Shown here: positions 1-8,221 of the stretch, piece by piece | How the letters are laid out: the number at the start of each line of letters is the position of its first letter | Position numbering within the stretch: the first letter of the stretch is position 1 | Source of the DNA: Lachnospiraceae bacterium | Lineage (GTDB): Bacteria; Bacillota; Clostridia; Lachnospirales; Lachnospiraceae | Reading direction: 5' to 3' | Assembly (NCBI GenBank): GCA_009774145.1 | Contig: VSND01000046.1 | Location: 1 to 37,146 of the forward strand | DNA length: 37,146 nt | Notes under the pieces: generated by a model | Told to the model about the DNA's origin: nothing | Database searches by the model: none | The model's input: the letters and a program-made list of their open reading frames with translations, nothing else | Translations under genes and position numbers: made by a program

Positions 1-47
1 AACACATTCTCTGCCAAAAATCAAGAGATAAAGCAGGCTGCATAAAT

Positions 48-77
48 TTGGCAATTCATTTCGTTAACGAGTATAAT
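48..77 (+). promoter_or_regulatory. Possible sigma-A promoter, no gene seen downstream
   Basis: TTGGCA at 48-53 and TATAAT at 72-77 are 18 bp apart. A plus-strand transcript would start near 84 and run into the 84-402 gap, where no ORF with a ribosome-binding site is visible. The first part could fold: CCTGAT/ATCAGG encloses ACCAGA/TCTGGT. It could drive a small RNA or be fortuitous. No known RNA family was recognised in 1-402. Confidence 0.35.
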
Positions 78-181
78 AGAAATTGCCCTGATCAGAAACC
101 AGATTTTCTTTTTGAAAGCTTGTTGTGACAGATATCGTGTCTGGTATCAGGTTTGCCGTATGAAAAGCCGCTGAAATATGA

Positions 182-238
182 TAAAAAATAAGCACCCGTC
201 TACACATCTTCAATGACCTGATGATGTGTAACGAATGC
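182..238 (-). terminator. Probable intrinsic terminator downstream of the NSS transporter
   Basis: Read on the minus strand, GCA-CGT-ACACATC pairs with GATGTGT-ACG-TGC, with small internal loops and a 13-nt apical loop. It is followed by TTATTTTTTAT. It lies about 165 nt after the stop codon of the transporter gene at 403, so it is a reasonable 3' end for that transcript. The gap 1-402 otherwise holds only the weak plus-strand promoter described separately. Confidence 0.5.
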
Positions 239-402
239 TTTCGCTTCCCTACCCGGTGGCAGACTATTTATTTACTTGATTTTTGCAAGTATGGCACAGC
301 AAAACAAAGGAGTCAGTAATTTATCTGAAATGATTCCTGTATGCAGAAATTGGAATAACCGGATATAGGACATAAACATCTGGAGTAAGGGGGGAGTATG
401 CC

Positions 403-1887
403 TTAAAACAGAAAAGTTTTTCCAAAATAACGTTTTCTTTTTCCGACTGCGCAGTAGAATACAAACAGCAGGAACACCACTGCCGCCGTCATCCAGCCCG
501 CCAGCATCACAGGGCCTTTTCCGGCAAACATGTCATAGTATCCTTTCAGATAGATGACCACGATGATACACGGAATCCCATAAGCCACATAATTTTTAAG
601 TCCTTTCGGAAAGGAGCGTCCGGTCCCCGCATTTGCCTCTGCAATAAAACGGTCCCAGCCCCATCCGTTTTTCCGGGTACAAAACAGCACATAGCCAAGG
701 CTGCCCAGAGGAAGCAGGTTATTGGATACGATAAAATCCTCCAGATCCATGATCGTACTGCCCTCTCCCAACGGCTGAATCATGGACAGCACATTGTATC
801 CAAGCACCGCCGGCATGCTGAGCAGGATAACCAGCACCGCGCTGACCAGCACGCTCTTTTGCCGTGTCCACCCGAACAGATCCATGTCAAAAGCAATGAT
901 GTTTTCAAATACTGCAATGATCGTGGACAGCGCCGCAAAGGTCAGAAACAGAAAAAACAGCGCGCTCCACAAAAAGCCTCCCGGCATCTGCACAAAAATG
1001 TTGGGAAGCGTGATAAAGACAAGGCTCGGTCCCGCTCCCGGTTCAATCCCGTAGGCAAAACAGGCCGGGATCACGATGAAGCCTGCGGTCAGCGCCACGA
1101 AGGTGTCAAGGGCAGTAATGCTGACAGCCTCTCCGGTCAGACTGTGGGACCGGTCCAGATAGCTTCCGAAGATCAGCATGGCTCCGATACCGAGAGACAG
1201 GGTAAAAAACGCCTGACTCAGCGCCGCAAAGACCACATTTCCGATGCCGCTTTCCACCATCCTCTGAAAATCCGGCACCAGATAAAACCGGATGCCTGCC
1301 GCTGCCCCTTCCAGAAATACCGAATGGACCGCCAGTATAAGCATGATCAGAAGCAGAGCCGCCATCATCCATTTGGTGATCCGCTCCACGCCGGATTTCA
1401 GCCCCAGCATACAGACGGCAAATCCGATCAGACAGATCAGAATCGTCCAGAATGCCATGGTGGGAAGGTCAAGGAGCATTCCGCCGAAGGCACCGGAGAT
1501 CTGCTCCGGAGATGTTCCGGCAAATTCACCCCGGAAGCTTCGGTAACAGTAATACATCATCCATCCGCCGACCATCGTATAGAACATCATCAAAAGGTAA
1601 CAGCCAAAGATACCAATGTATTTCAGACGGTGCCAGAGGGTGCCTTCGGGCGCCAGCTCCTCAAAACTGAGCGCCACACTTTTCCGGCTGCCCCGCCCTA
1701 CTGCAAACTCGCAGACCAGAACCGGAATTCCAAGAATCAGCAGAAATGCAAGGTAGATCAGAATAAATGCCGCTCCGCCGTACACTCCGCATATATATGG
1801 AAATTTCCACACATTTCCAATGCCGATGGCACATCCTGCCGATACCAGGATAAACCCCATCCTGGAACCAAATCGCTCTCGTTTCAT
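403..1887 (-). CDS. Sodium-dependent transporter, NSS/SNF family
   Basis: This is a membrane symporter of the neurotransmitter:sodium symporter family, in which bacterial members use the Na+ gradient to import amino acids or related compounds. The N-terminus carries the hallmark first helix (SRMGFILVSAGCAIGIGNVWKFP), with the Gly-rich unwound Na+-site stretch GCAIGIGNVWKFPY, followed by about ten more hydrophobic segments. The length of 494 aa is typical. I chose ATG 1887 over an upstream in-frame codon at 1923. A GGAGG sits at 1900-1904, and the -10 box at 1925-1930 makes 1923 too close to the transcript start. The gene follows the ANTAR regulator gene but has its own promoter. The substrate cannot be read from sequence; a nitrogen-related amino acid is a guess from the neighbours. 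Confidence 0.93.
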   Translation of the reverse strand: MKRERFGSRMGFILVSAGCAIGIGNVWKFPYICGVYGGAAFILIYLAFLLILGIPVLVCEFAVGRGSRKSVALSFEELAPEGTLWHRLKYIGIFGCYLLMMFYTMVGGWMMYYCYRSFRGEFAGTSPEQISGAFGGMLLDLPTMAFWTILICLIGFAVCMLGLKSGVERITKWMMAALLLIMLILAVHSVFLEGAAAGIRFYLVPDFQRMVESGIGNVVFAALSQAFFTLSLGIGAMLIFGSYLDRSHSLTGEAVSITALDTFVALTAGFIVIPACFAYGIEPGAGPSLVFITLPNIFVQMPGGFLWSALFFLFLTFAALSTIIAVFENIIAFDMDLFGWTRQKSVLVSAVLVILLSMPAVLGYNVLSMIQPLGEGSTIMDLEDFIVSNNLLPLGSLGYVLFCTRKNGWGWDRFIAEANAGTGRSFPKGLKNYVAYGIPCIIVVIYLKGYYDMFAGKGPVMLAGWMTAAVVFLLFVFYCAVGKRKRYFGKTFLF

Positions 1888-1924
1888 AGTTGTATCAATC
1901 CTCCGTATTTTATAGCATTTCACT

Positions 1925-1953
1925 ATTATAATGCCTTATATACCGGATTGCAA
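1925..1953 (-). promoter_or_regulatory. Sigma-A promoter of the NSS transporter gene
   Basis: On the minus strand TTGCAA (1948-1953) and TATAAT (1925-1930) are separated by 17 bp. The predicted start is about 30 nt upstream of the ATG at 1887. It lies just past the ANTAR regulator stop at 1970, so the transporter can be transcribed independently of the nitrogen operon. Confidence 0.7.
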
Positions 1954-1969
1954 CCTCTGTTTGTGGCTT

Positions 1970-2518
1970 TCACGCCTCATAAAACAGCAGCGTCAATATC
2001 ATCTGGGCGGTTTCGACCATATTGGTGCCGTTGTCCATACTGCTTTTCTGAATATATCGATGCGCCTCCTCCTCGGTCAGATGGTTTCTCTCCATCAGCA
2101 GAAACTTTGCATTGCGGATATAATTTTCTTCCCGCTCGCTTCTTGCCTTCGGTTTCTTCTCTTTTTTGAACCGCCGTTCCAGCTGCCGCAGCACCATCTC
2201 TGCCGTATTGACCAGGTCATATACTTTCACCGGCGTGGTCAGGGAAAGAATCCCTGCCGATGCCTCTGCAACTGTCTCCGAGGACCCCATCAGCACAAGT
2301 TCAAAATAAGGAGGAAGGCTGTCCAGAAGCTCCAGATAATGCATATCTTTCAGGCGATAGCCGCTGAGCACAAGCCCGCACTCATTCCGGGTTATCGTCT
2401 GAAACGCCGAGGAAGCAGATGCGCATGCAAATACATTCTGAAATCCATGCTCGAGCAGGATTTTTCTGATCTTTTTTGCATTATCCAGTTTCGGCAATAC
2501 TACAACGATTACACTCAT
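1970..2518 (-). CDS. ANTAR-domain RNA-binding regulator with degenerate receiver domain
   Basis: This is a putative antitermination protein, 182 aa. Residues ~1-110 look like a response-regulator receiver fold. The position expected to hold the phosphorylated Asp, in the LVLSGYRLKDM stretch, is Gly or Ser instead of Asp, so it may be a pseudo-receiver controlled by ligand or protein binding. A charged linker (KKEKKPKARSEREE) leads to a C-terminal ANTAR three-helix domain (AKFLLMERNHLTEEEAHRYI, then KSSMDN). ANTAR domains are known to bind paired hairpins in mRNA leaders and prevent termination. The ATG at 2518 has GGAGG six nt upstream; the TTG at 2524 is less likely. It starts 21 nt after glnA and is the last gene of asnB-carA-carB-glnA. 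Control of nitrogen genes is inferred from this position. Confidence 0.88.
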   Translation of the reverse strand: MSVIVVVLPKLDNAKKIRKILLEHGFQNVFACASASSAFQTITRNECGLVLSGYRLKDMHYLELLDSLPPYFELVLMGSSETVAEASAGILSLTTPVKVYDLVNTAEMVLRQLERRFKKEKKPKARSEREENYIRNAKFLLMERNHLTEEEAHRYIQKSSMDNGTNMVETAQMILTLLFYEA

Positions 2519-2539
2519 CCACAACCTCCAACGACGGCT

Positions 2540-3865
2540 TTACAACATATATAAATACTGACTGATCTCCCACTCTGTCACCTGTGCCAGATAACTTTTC
2601 CACTCTTTTCTCTTTGCTTTTCCGTAAACCGATACATACGGCTCTCCCAGTACCTCCATAATCAGAGAATCCTGATACATGGCATCCAGCGCTCTTCCCA
2701 GATTCTCCGGAAGGGTTTGAATCCCCCGCACCTGTTTTTCCTCACAGGACAGCCTGCGGATATCCTCTTTCAGTTCTTCCGGGGCCTTCAGTCCTCTCTG
2801 GATTCCATTCAGCCCCGCCTCCAGACAGAGTGCAAAGACCAGATACGGGTTTGAAGCCGCATCCGGACTCCGAAGCTCCAGATTGACCGACCGGTCTCTC
2901 TTCTTGCAGACCCGGATCAGGGGGTTTCTCTGTGTACGTGACCATGTTACATCCGACGGCGCTTCAAAACCGGGAACCAGACGTTTATAGGAATTGACCA
3001 GAGGGTTCAGGATTGCCGTCATACCGGCAATATGCTGAAAGATTCCGGCGATAAATGCCTCTCCCGTACGGCTGAGTTCCCCGTTCTCTTCCGTAAACAC
3101 ATTCTTATGATCCTTTAAAAGGCGCATATTCAGATGCATGCCGGAACCGTTGATCTCCTGACGGGGTTTGGGCATAAAGGTAGCATGAAGCCCGTATCTT
3201 TTTGCAATCGTCCGCACCGTCATCTTAAAGGTCATCAGCTTATCCGCCGTGCCAAGTGCATCTTCATACGAGAAATCGATCTCGTGCTGGGCCGAAGCGA
3301 TCTCATGATGAGAGGACTCGATCTCATATCCCATTTTCTCCAGTGTCAGAATGATATCCCGTCTGGTATTCTCTCCCAGATCAACAGGCGAAGTATCCAG
3401 ATATCCTGCCTTCTCATGGGTCAGCGTTGTCGGCAGGCCGTTATCATCCGTATGGAACAGGAAAAACTCACATTCCGGGTTTACCTGAAACGTATATCCC
3501 ATAGACGCAGCCCTCTCCAGCGATTTTTTCAGAATCCAGCGGGAACTGATCTCATATTCACTCCCGTCCTCCCTGCAGATATCACACAAAAAACGGGCAA
3601 CCTTTCCGTTCTGCGGCCGCCATGGAAGAATCGCGAAGGTATCCAGATCCGGTTTCAGATACAGATACTCTTCTTCTCCATTTACAAAACCGTCCAGAGA
3701 CGCGCAGTCTATGGTACAGTTATTTTCCAGCACTTTTATTAAACGGCTGGCCGGAACGGCAATGTTTTTGAGTACTCCGAACATATCTGTAAACTGAAGC
3801 CGGATAAATTCAACGCCCTCTTCCTCCATCTTTTGCAGAATCTCAGCCTTGTTATACTTATTCAT
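2540..3865 (-). CDS. glnA: Glutamine synthetase, type I
   Basis: The enzyme makes glutamine from glutamate, ammonia and ATP in the cytoplasm and is the central step of ammonia assimilation. At 441 aa it is the short GSI-alpha size. Visible signatures are the beta-grasp start with FIRLQFTDMFGVLKN, the metal-site motifs NPECEFFLF and HHEIASAQHEIDF, the catalytic-site motif GSGMHLN, and the NPLIRV arginine region. The start at 3865 has AAGGAGA upstream. Its ATG overlaps the carB stop as ATGA, implying translational coupling. Its product supplies the amide nitrogen used by AsnB and CarA upstream in the same operon, and the ANTAR gene follows 21 nt downstream. No truncation or missing motif was seen. 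Confidence 0.97.
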   Translation of the reverse strand: MNKYNKAEILQKMEEEGVEFIRLQFTDMFGVLKNIAVPASRLIKVLENNCTIDCASLDGFVNGEEEYLYLKPDLDTFAILPWRPQNGKVARFLCDICREDGSEYEISSRWILKKSLERAASMGYTFQVNPECEFFLFHTDDNGLPTTLTHEKAGYLDTSPVDLGENTRRDIILTLEKMGYEIESSHHEIASAQHEIDFSYEDALGTADKLMTFKMTVRTIAKRYGLHATFMPKPRQEINGSGMHLNMRLLKDHKNVFTEENGELSRTGEAFIAGIFQHIAGMTAILNPLVNSYKRLVPGFEAPSDVTWSRTQRNPLIRVCKKRDRSVNLELRSPDAASNPYLVFALCLEAGLNGIQRGLKAPEELKEDIRRLSCEEKQVRGIQTLPENLGRALDAMYQDSLIMEVLGEPYVSVYGKAKRKEWKSYLAQVTEWEISQYLYML

Positions 3866-6800
3866 ACCATGTTCTCCTTCTGTTTCTTTTCCTTTCTTTC
3901 AAACCCTTCCTGAGAACCAGAAAAAGGCACTTTACCCGCAATGTCAACCAGAGTCAGCTGTCCGGCATCCGTATTTTCCAGACTTGTGGCCAGTGCAGCC
4001 GCCGTATCGATTGCTGTCAGCACATTGACCCCGGTCTCTATGGCATTTCTTCGAATAATAAATCCGTCCCCCGTGTGCTCCGAGCCCTGATGAGGCGTGT
4101 CGATCACAAGGTCGATCTCGTGCCCGAGAATCAGATCCAGAAGTGTTGGAGACTCCTGCCCCAGCCTGTTTACCTGCACGGTTTTGACTCCGGCTGCCTT
4201 CATCGCTTCATGGGTTCCCTTTGTGGCATAGATTTGATAACCAAGCCGCTCAAACCTCCGTCCGATCTCCACTGCTTCTTTTTTATCCTCCTCCCGGACA
4301 GAAATGATCATGTTCTTATATTTCGGAAGGCGAATGCCTGCGCCCAGAAACGCTTTATAAAGTGCTTCTTCAAACCGCCCGGATATTCCCAGGCACTCCC
4401 CGGTCGACTTCATCTCCGGTCCCAGGCTGACGTCGGCGCCGCGTATCTTTTCAAAGGAAAAGACAGGCATCTTCACTGCAAAGCAGTCCGACTCCGGAAA
4501 AAGCCCCGGTGCATACCCCAGGTCTCTTAACTTCTTTCCGGTTATGGCCTGCACGGCCAGCGTTACAATCGGAACGCCCGTCACCTTGCTGATATAAGGT
4601 ACCGTCCGGCTGGACCTTGGATTTACTTCAATCACGTATACTTCTTCCCCGCATACAATAAACTGGATATTGATCAGTCCGATTACATGAAGCGAGCGTG
4701 CCAGCTTCCCTGTATAATCCACGATGGTCTCTTTCGTTTTTTCAGAAAGGCTCCTTGCCGGATAGACGGATACGCTGTCACCGGAATGAATGCCTGCCCG
4801 TTCAATATGCTCCATGATACCGGGAATCAGAATATCCTCTCCGTCGCAGACGGCGTCCACCTCCACTTCCTTTCCCTGCAGATATTTATCCACCAGGATC
4901 GGATGGTCCTGAGTGATCTGATTGATGATTCCCATAAATACATCCACATCATGGTCATTGACTGCGATCTGCATTCCCTGCCCGCCCAGCACATAGGAAG
5001 GCCTTACCAGAACCGGATATCCGAGACTGTGCGCCGCCTTTCTGGCTTCTTCCGCCGTATACACAGTCTTTCCTTTTGGCCTTGGGATCTTGCACGTTTC
5101 CAGAATCTTATCAAAAAGCTCCCGGTCTTCTGCGGCATCCACATCCTCCGGAGCAGTCCCAAGAACAGGCACTCCCATTTTTCCCAGTGCTTCTGCCAGT
5201 TTGATCGCCGTCTGTCCGCCGAACTGGACCACTGCCCCGTCCGGCTTCTCCACTGCAACAACGTGTTCCACGTCTTCCGGAGTCAGCGGTTCAAAATACA
5301 GTTTGTCTGCGATGTCGAAGTCCGTGCTGACCGTTTCCGGATTGTTGTTAACGATAATCGTCTCATATCCTTCTTTTTTAAATGCCCATGTACAGTGTAC
5401 GGAACAGAAGTCAAACTCAATCCCCTGTCCGATGCGGATGGGGCCGGAACCCAGAATCAGGACTTTTTTCCTGCCCTCTGTCTTCTGGACTTCGTTCTCA
5501 CCGCCGAAGACAGAATAGTAATAGGGGGTTCTGGCTTCAAATTCCGCCGCACAGGTATCTACCATCCGGTAAACCGCCCGGATGCCGTATTTTTCTCTCA
5601 GGCTTCGGATCTGCACTTCCGTACGACCGGTCAGCCCTGCAATCACACGGTCAGGAAATTCCATGCGTTTGGCTTCTGCAAGAAGCTCCTGCGTCAGCGG
5701 CGCACGTTTCAGCGTCTGTTCCATCTCCACCAGCCGCGCAAGCTTGTCAATAAACCACGGATCGATCTTTGTGATCTCATGGATCCGTTCACAGGAAATA
5801 CCGCGGCGGAGCGCCTCTGCGATCTTCCAGATCCGCCGGTCGTCCACAAGCGCCAGCCCGTCCAGCAGCGCCTCCTTTGAAAACTGCGTATAATCAAAGG
5901 ACATCAGACTGTCCACATGCTGTTCCAGCGACCGGATCGCCTTCATCAATGCCCCTTCAAAATTATCACAGATGCTCATGACTTCCCCGGTCGCTTTCAT
6001 CTGCGTGGTCAGAGTATGCTTTGCACGGATAAATTTATCAAAAGGAAGTCTTGGAATCTTGACCACACAATAATCCAGCACCGGCTCAAAACTTGCATAT
6101 GTTTTCTGTGTAACGGCATTTCTGATCTCGTCCAGCGTATAACCGAGCGCAATCCTCGCCGCCACCTTTGCGATGGGATAACCGGTTGCCTTGGAAGCCA
6201 GCGCAGACGACCGGCTGACCCGGGGATTGACTTCAATCACGCAGTATTCAAAAGAATCCGGATTCAGGGCATACTGCACATTACAGCCGCCCGTAATATT
6301 CAGTTCATGGATAATACGGAAAGCAGAGGTCCGAAGCATCTGGTATTCCTTATCTCCCAGCGTCTGAGAAGGAGCTACAACGATGCTGTCTCCTGTATGG
6401 ACGCCGACCGGATCGATATTTTCCATATTGCATACGGTGATGCAGCTTCCATTGCTGTCGCGCATCACTTCATATTCAATTTCCTTCCATCCGGCGATGC
6501 AGCGCTCCACCAGCACCTGATGCGTGCGGGAAAGCCTGAGTCCGTTTTCCAGAATCCGGATCAGCGCTTCTCTGTCATGCGCAATGCCTCCGCCGCTTCC
6601 GCCAAGCGTATAGGCGGGACGAAGCACCACCGGATAACCGATGCTTTCTGCAAATTCCATGCCCTCTTCGATGCTTTCCACCACCAGAGATGCCGCACAG
6701 GGTTCTCCTATCTTCTCCATGGCCGTCTTGAAGGCCAGACGGTCTTCTGCCTTTTTGATCGTTTCAGACGTTGTTCCAATCAGCTTTACCTGATGTTCAC

Positions 6801-7125
6801 ACAGAAATCCGTCTTCCTCCAGCTCCATTGCCAGATTCAGGGCAGCCTGACCGCCCAGAGTGGGAAGAATACTGTCCGGATGTTCCTTCAGAATCAGCTG
6901 TTTCACTGTTTCGGCCGTCAGCGGTTCGATGTATACATGATCCGCAATGTTTTGATCGGTCATAATCGTAGCCGGGTTTGAGTTCAAAAGCACTACTTCA
7001 ATTCCTTCTTCTTTTAAGGACCGGCAGGCCTGCGTGCCTGCATAGTCAAACTCTGCTGCCTGGCCGATCACAATCGGACCGGAGCCGATCACCAGTACTT
7101 TTTGGATCGCTTCATTTCTGGGCAT
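3862..7125 (-). CDS. carB: Carbamoyl-phosphate synthase, large subunit
   Basis: This subunit combines bicarbonate, ammonia delivered by CarA and two ATP into carbamoyl phosphate for pyrimidine and arginine synthesis. The 1087-aa protein shows the internally duplicated architecture. Each half has an ATP-grasp unit: the first begins VLVIGSGPIVIGQAAEFDY and the second VLILGSGPIRIGQGIEFDF. They are joined by an oligomerisation region around residues 400-550. A C-terminal MGS-like allosteric domain follows, from about residue 930 (YQIYATKGTHEAM). The ATG has AAAGGAG upstream. Its 5' end overlaps carA by 37 nt and its stop overlaps the glnA start. The length is slightly above the usual ~1070 aa because of a basic tail (ERKEKKQKENMV). 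Confidence 0.98.
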   Translation of the reverse strand: MPRNEAIQKVLVIGSGPIVIGQAAEFDYAGTQACRSLKEEGIEVVLLNSNPATIMTDQNIADHVYIEPLTAETVKQLILKEHPDSILPTLGGQAALNLAMELEEDGFLCEHQVKLIGTTSETIKKAEDRLAFKTAMEKIGEPCAASLVVESIEEGMEFAESIGYPVVLRPAYTLGGSGGGIAHDREALIRILENGLRLSRTHQVLVERCIAGWKEIEYEVMRDSNGSCITVCNMENIDPVGVHTGDSIVVAPSQTLGDKEYQMLRTSAFRIIHELNITGGCNVQYALNPDSFEYCVIEVNPRVSRSSALASKATGYPIAKVAARIALGYTLDEIRNAVTQKTYASFEPVLDYCVVKIPRLPFDKFIRAKHTLTTQMKATGEVMSICDNFEGALMKAIRSLEQHVDSLMSFDYTQFSKEALLDGLALVDDRRIWKIAEALRRGISCERIHEITKIDPWFIDKLARLVEMEQTLKRAPLTQELLAEAKRMEFPDRVIAGLTGRTEVQIRSLREKYGIRAVYRMVDTCAAEFEARTPYYYSVFGGENEVQKTEGRKKVLILGSGPIRIGQGIEFDFCSVHCTWAFKKEGYETIIVNNNPETVSTDFDIADKLYFEPLTPEDVEHVVAVEKPDGAVVQFGGQTAIKLAEALGKMGVPVLGTAPEDVDAAEDRELFDKILETCKIPRPKGKTVYTAEEARKAAHSLGYPVLVRPSYVLGGQGMQIAVNDHDVDVFMGIINQITQDHPILVDKYLQGKEVEVDAVCDGEDILIPGIMEHIERAGIHSGDSVSVYPARSLSEKTKETIVDYTGKLARSLHVIGLINIQFIVCGEEVYVIEVNPRSSRTVPYISKVTGVPIVTLAVQAITGKKLRDLGYAPGLFPESDCFAVKMPVFSFEKIRGADVSLGPEMKSTGECLGISGRFEEALYKAFLGAGIRLPKYKNMIISVREEDKKEAVEIGRRFERLGYQIYATKGTHEAMKAAGVKTVQVNRLGQESPTLLDLILGHEIDLVIDTPHQGSEHTGDGFIIRRNAIETGVNVLTAIDTAAALATSLENTDAGQLTLVDIAGKVPFSGSQEGFERKEKKQKENMV

Positions 7126-8195
7126 TCTTCCACTCCTTTCATCATATCCAGAAACCGGTCAAACAGCCACGCAAGGTCCTGCGGTCCGGGACTGGCCTCT
7201 GGGTGAAACTGTACCGTAAAAATCTTTTTGCCCATATAGACGAATCCTTCATTGGTTCCGTCATTGACATTGACAAATGCTTCTTTGGCTATGGAAGGAT
7301 CCATGCTCTTTCGCTCTACTGCATATCCGTGATTCTGCGAAGAGATGTAGACCCGCCCGCTGCCTGAGTCCTTTACCGGATGATTTCCTCCTCTGTGTCC
7401 GTATTTTAGCCGGCAGGTGGATGCCCCGTTTGCCAGCGCCATAAGCTGATGGCCCAGACAGATGGCAAAGATCGGAACATCCGAAGCATACAGCTTTTTG
7501 ATCTCCTGGATGATCGCCGTACAGGAGGACGGATCGCCGGGACCGTTGGACAGCATGATGCCGTCCGGATGCGTACCGAGAATCCGCTCCGCAGATGTAT
7601 CTGCAGGATAGACGGTTACCTGGCATCCTCTCCGGTTCAGGGAGCCGGCGATATTGTCCTTTGCCCCCAGATCCAGAAGTGCGACTCTGGGACCATCCCC
7701 TTCCAGTCTGTATACTTCCTGGCAGGTCGTCTCCATAACCACATCTCCGATCGTATATTTTTTCAGCATGGGAAGGATCTGCTGCAGGTCGTAGTGTTCG
7801 TCGGTGGTGATCAGTCCGTTCATGGTCCCCTTCTCTCTCAGGATTTTTGTCAGGGTCCGGGTATCGATTCCTTCGATCCCGGCAACCTCTTCTTTTTCCA
7901 GCAGCGCCTGTATTGTGCCTTCGCACCTGAAATTGCTCGGCGTCCTTGAAAGCTCTTTTACAATCAGCCCTCTGGCCCATATTTTCCGGGATTCTCTGTC
8001 CGGCGTAATCCCATAATTGCCGATCAGAGGATAAGTCATGACCACGGACTGCCCTGCATAGGACGGATCCGTCAATATTTCCAGATAACCGGTCATGGAT
8101 GTGTTAAATACAATCTCACTGACTGCGTCTTTTCCGCTTCCGATACTTTTCCCGGTGAATACCGTGCCGTCTTCGAGGATGAGAAATGCCTTCAT
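7089..8195 (-). CDS. carA: Carbamoyl-phosphate synthase, small subunit (glutaminase)
   Basis: The subunit hydrolyses glutamine and channels ammonia to CarB. The 368-aa protein has the N-terminal CPSase_sm domain, with FNTSMTGYLEILTDPSYAGQ near residue 30. The C-terminal class I glutamine amidotransferase domain has the nucleophile Cys at about residue 245 (FAICLGHQLMALANG) and the His-Glu pair in VQFHPEASPGP. The start at 8195 has GGGTGG five nt upstream and lies only 26 nt after the asnB stop, so asnB and carAB are almost certainly cotranscribed. Placing two glutamine-dependent amidotransferases together with glnA supports one unit responding to glutamine supply. Confidence 0.97.
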   Translation of the reverse strand: MKAFLILEDGTVFTGKSIGSGKDAVSEIVFNTSMTGYLEILTDPSYAGQSVVMTYPLIGNYGITPDRESRKIWARGLIVKELSRTPSNFRCEGTIQALLEKEEVAGIEGIDTRTLTKILREKGTMNGLITTDEHYDLQQILPMLKKYTIGDVVMETTCQEVYRLEGDGPRVALLDLGAKDNIAGSLNRRGCQVTVYPADTSAERILGTHPDGIMLSNGPGDPSSCTAIIQEIKKLYASDVPIFAICLGHQLMALANGASTCRLKYGHRGGNHPVKDSGSGRVYISSQNHGYAVERKSMDPSIAKEAFVNVNDGTNEGFVYMGKKIFTVQFHPEASPGPQDLAWLFDRFLDMMKGVEECPEMKRSKKYW

Positions 8196-8221
8196 ATGTC
8201 CACCCGCTTTCTTCTCTTCTA

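Noticed and set aside
120..280. Cobalamin-type riboswitch on the minus strand at the left edge
   Set aside because: GCCACCGGG and GGGAAGC look suggestive, but the conserved B12-box order is absent.
859..2169. A 436-codon plus-strand open frame opposite the NSS transporter
   Set aside because: Low-complexity basic composition, antisense to a clear membrane protein; no start signal.
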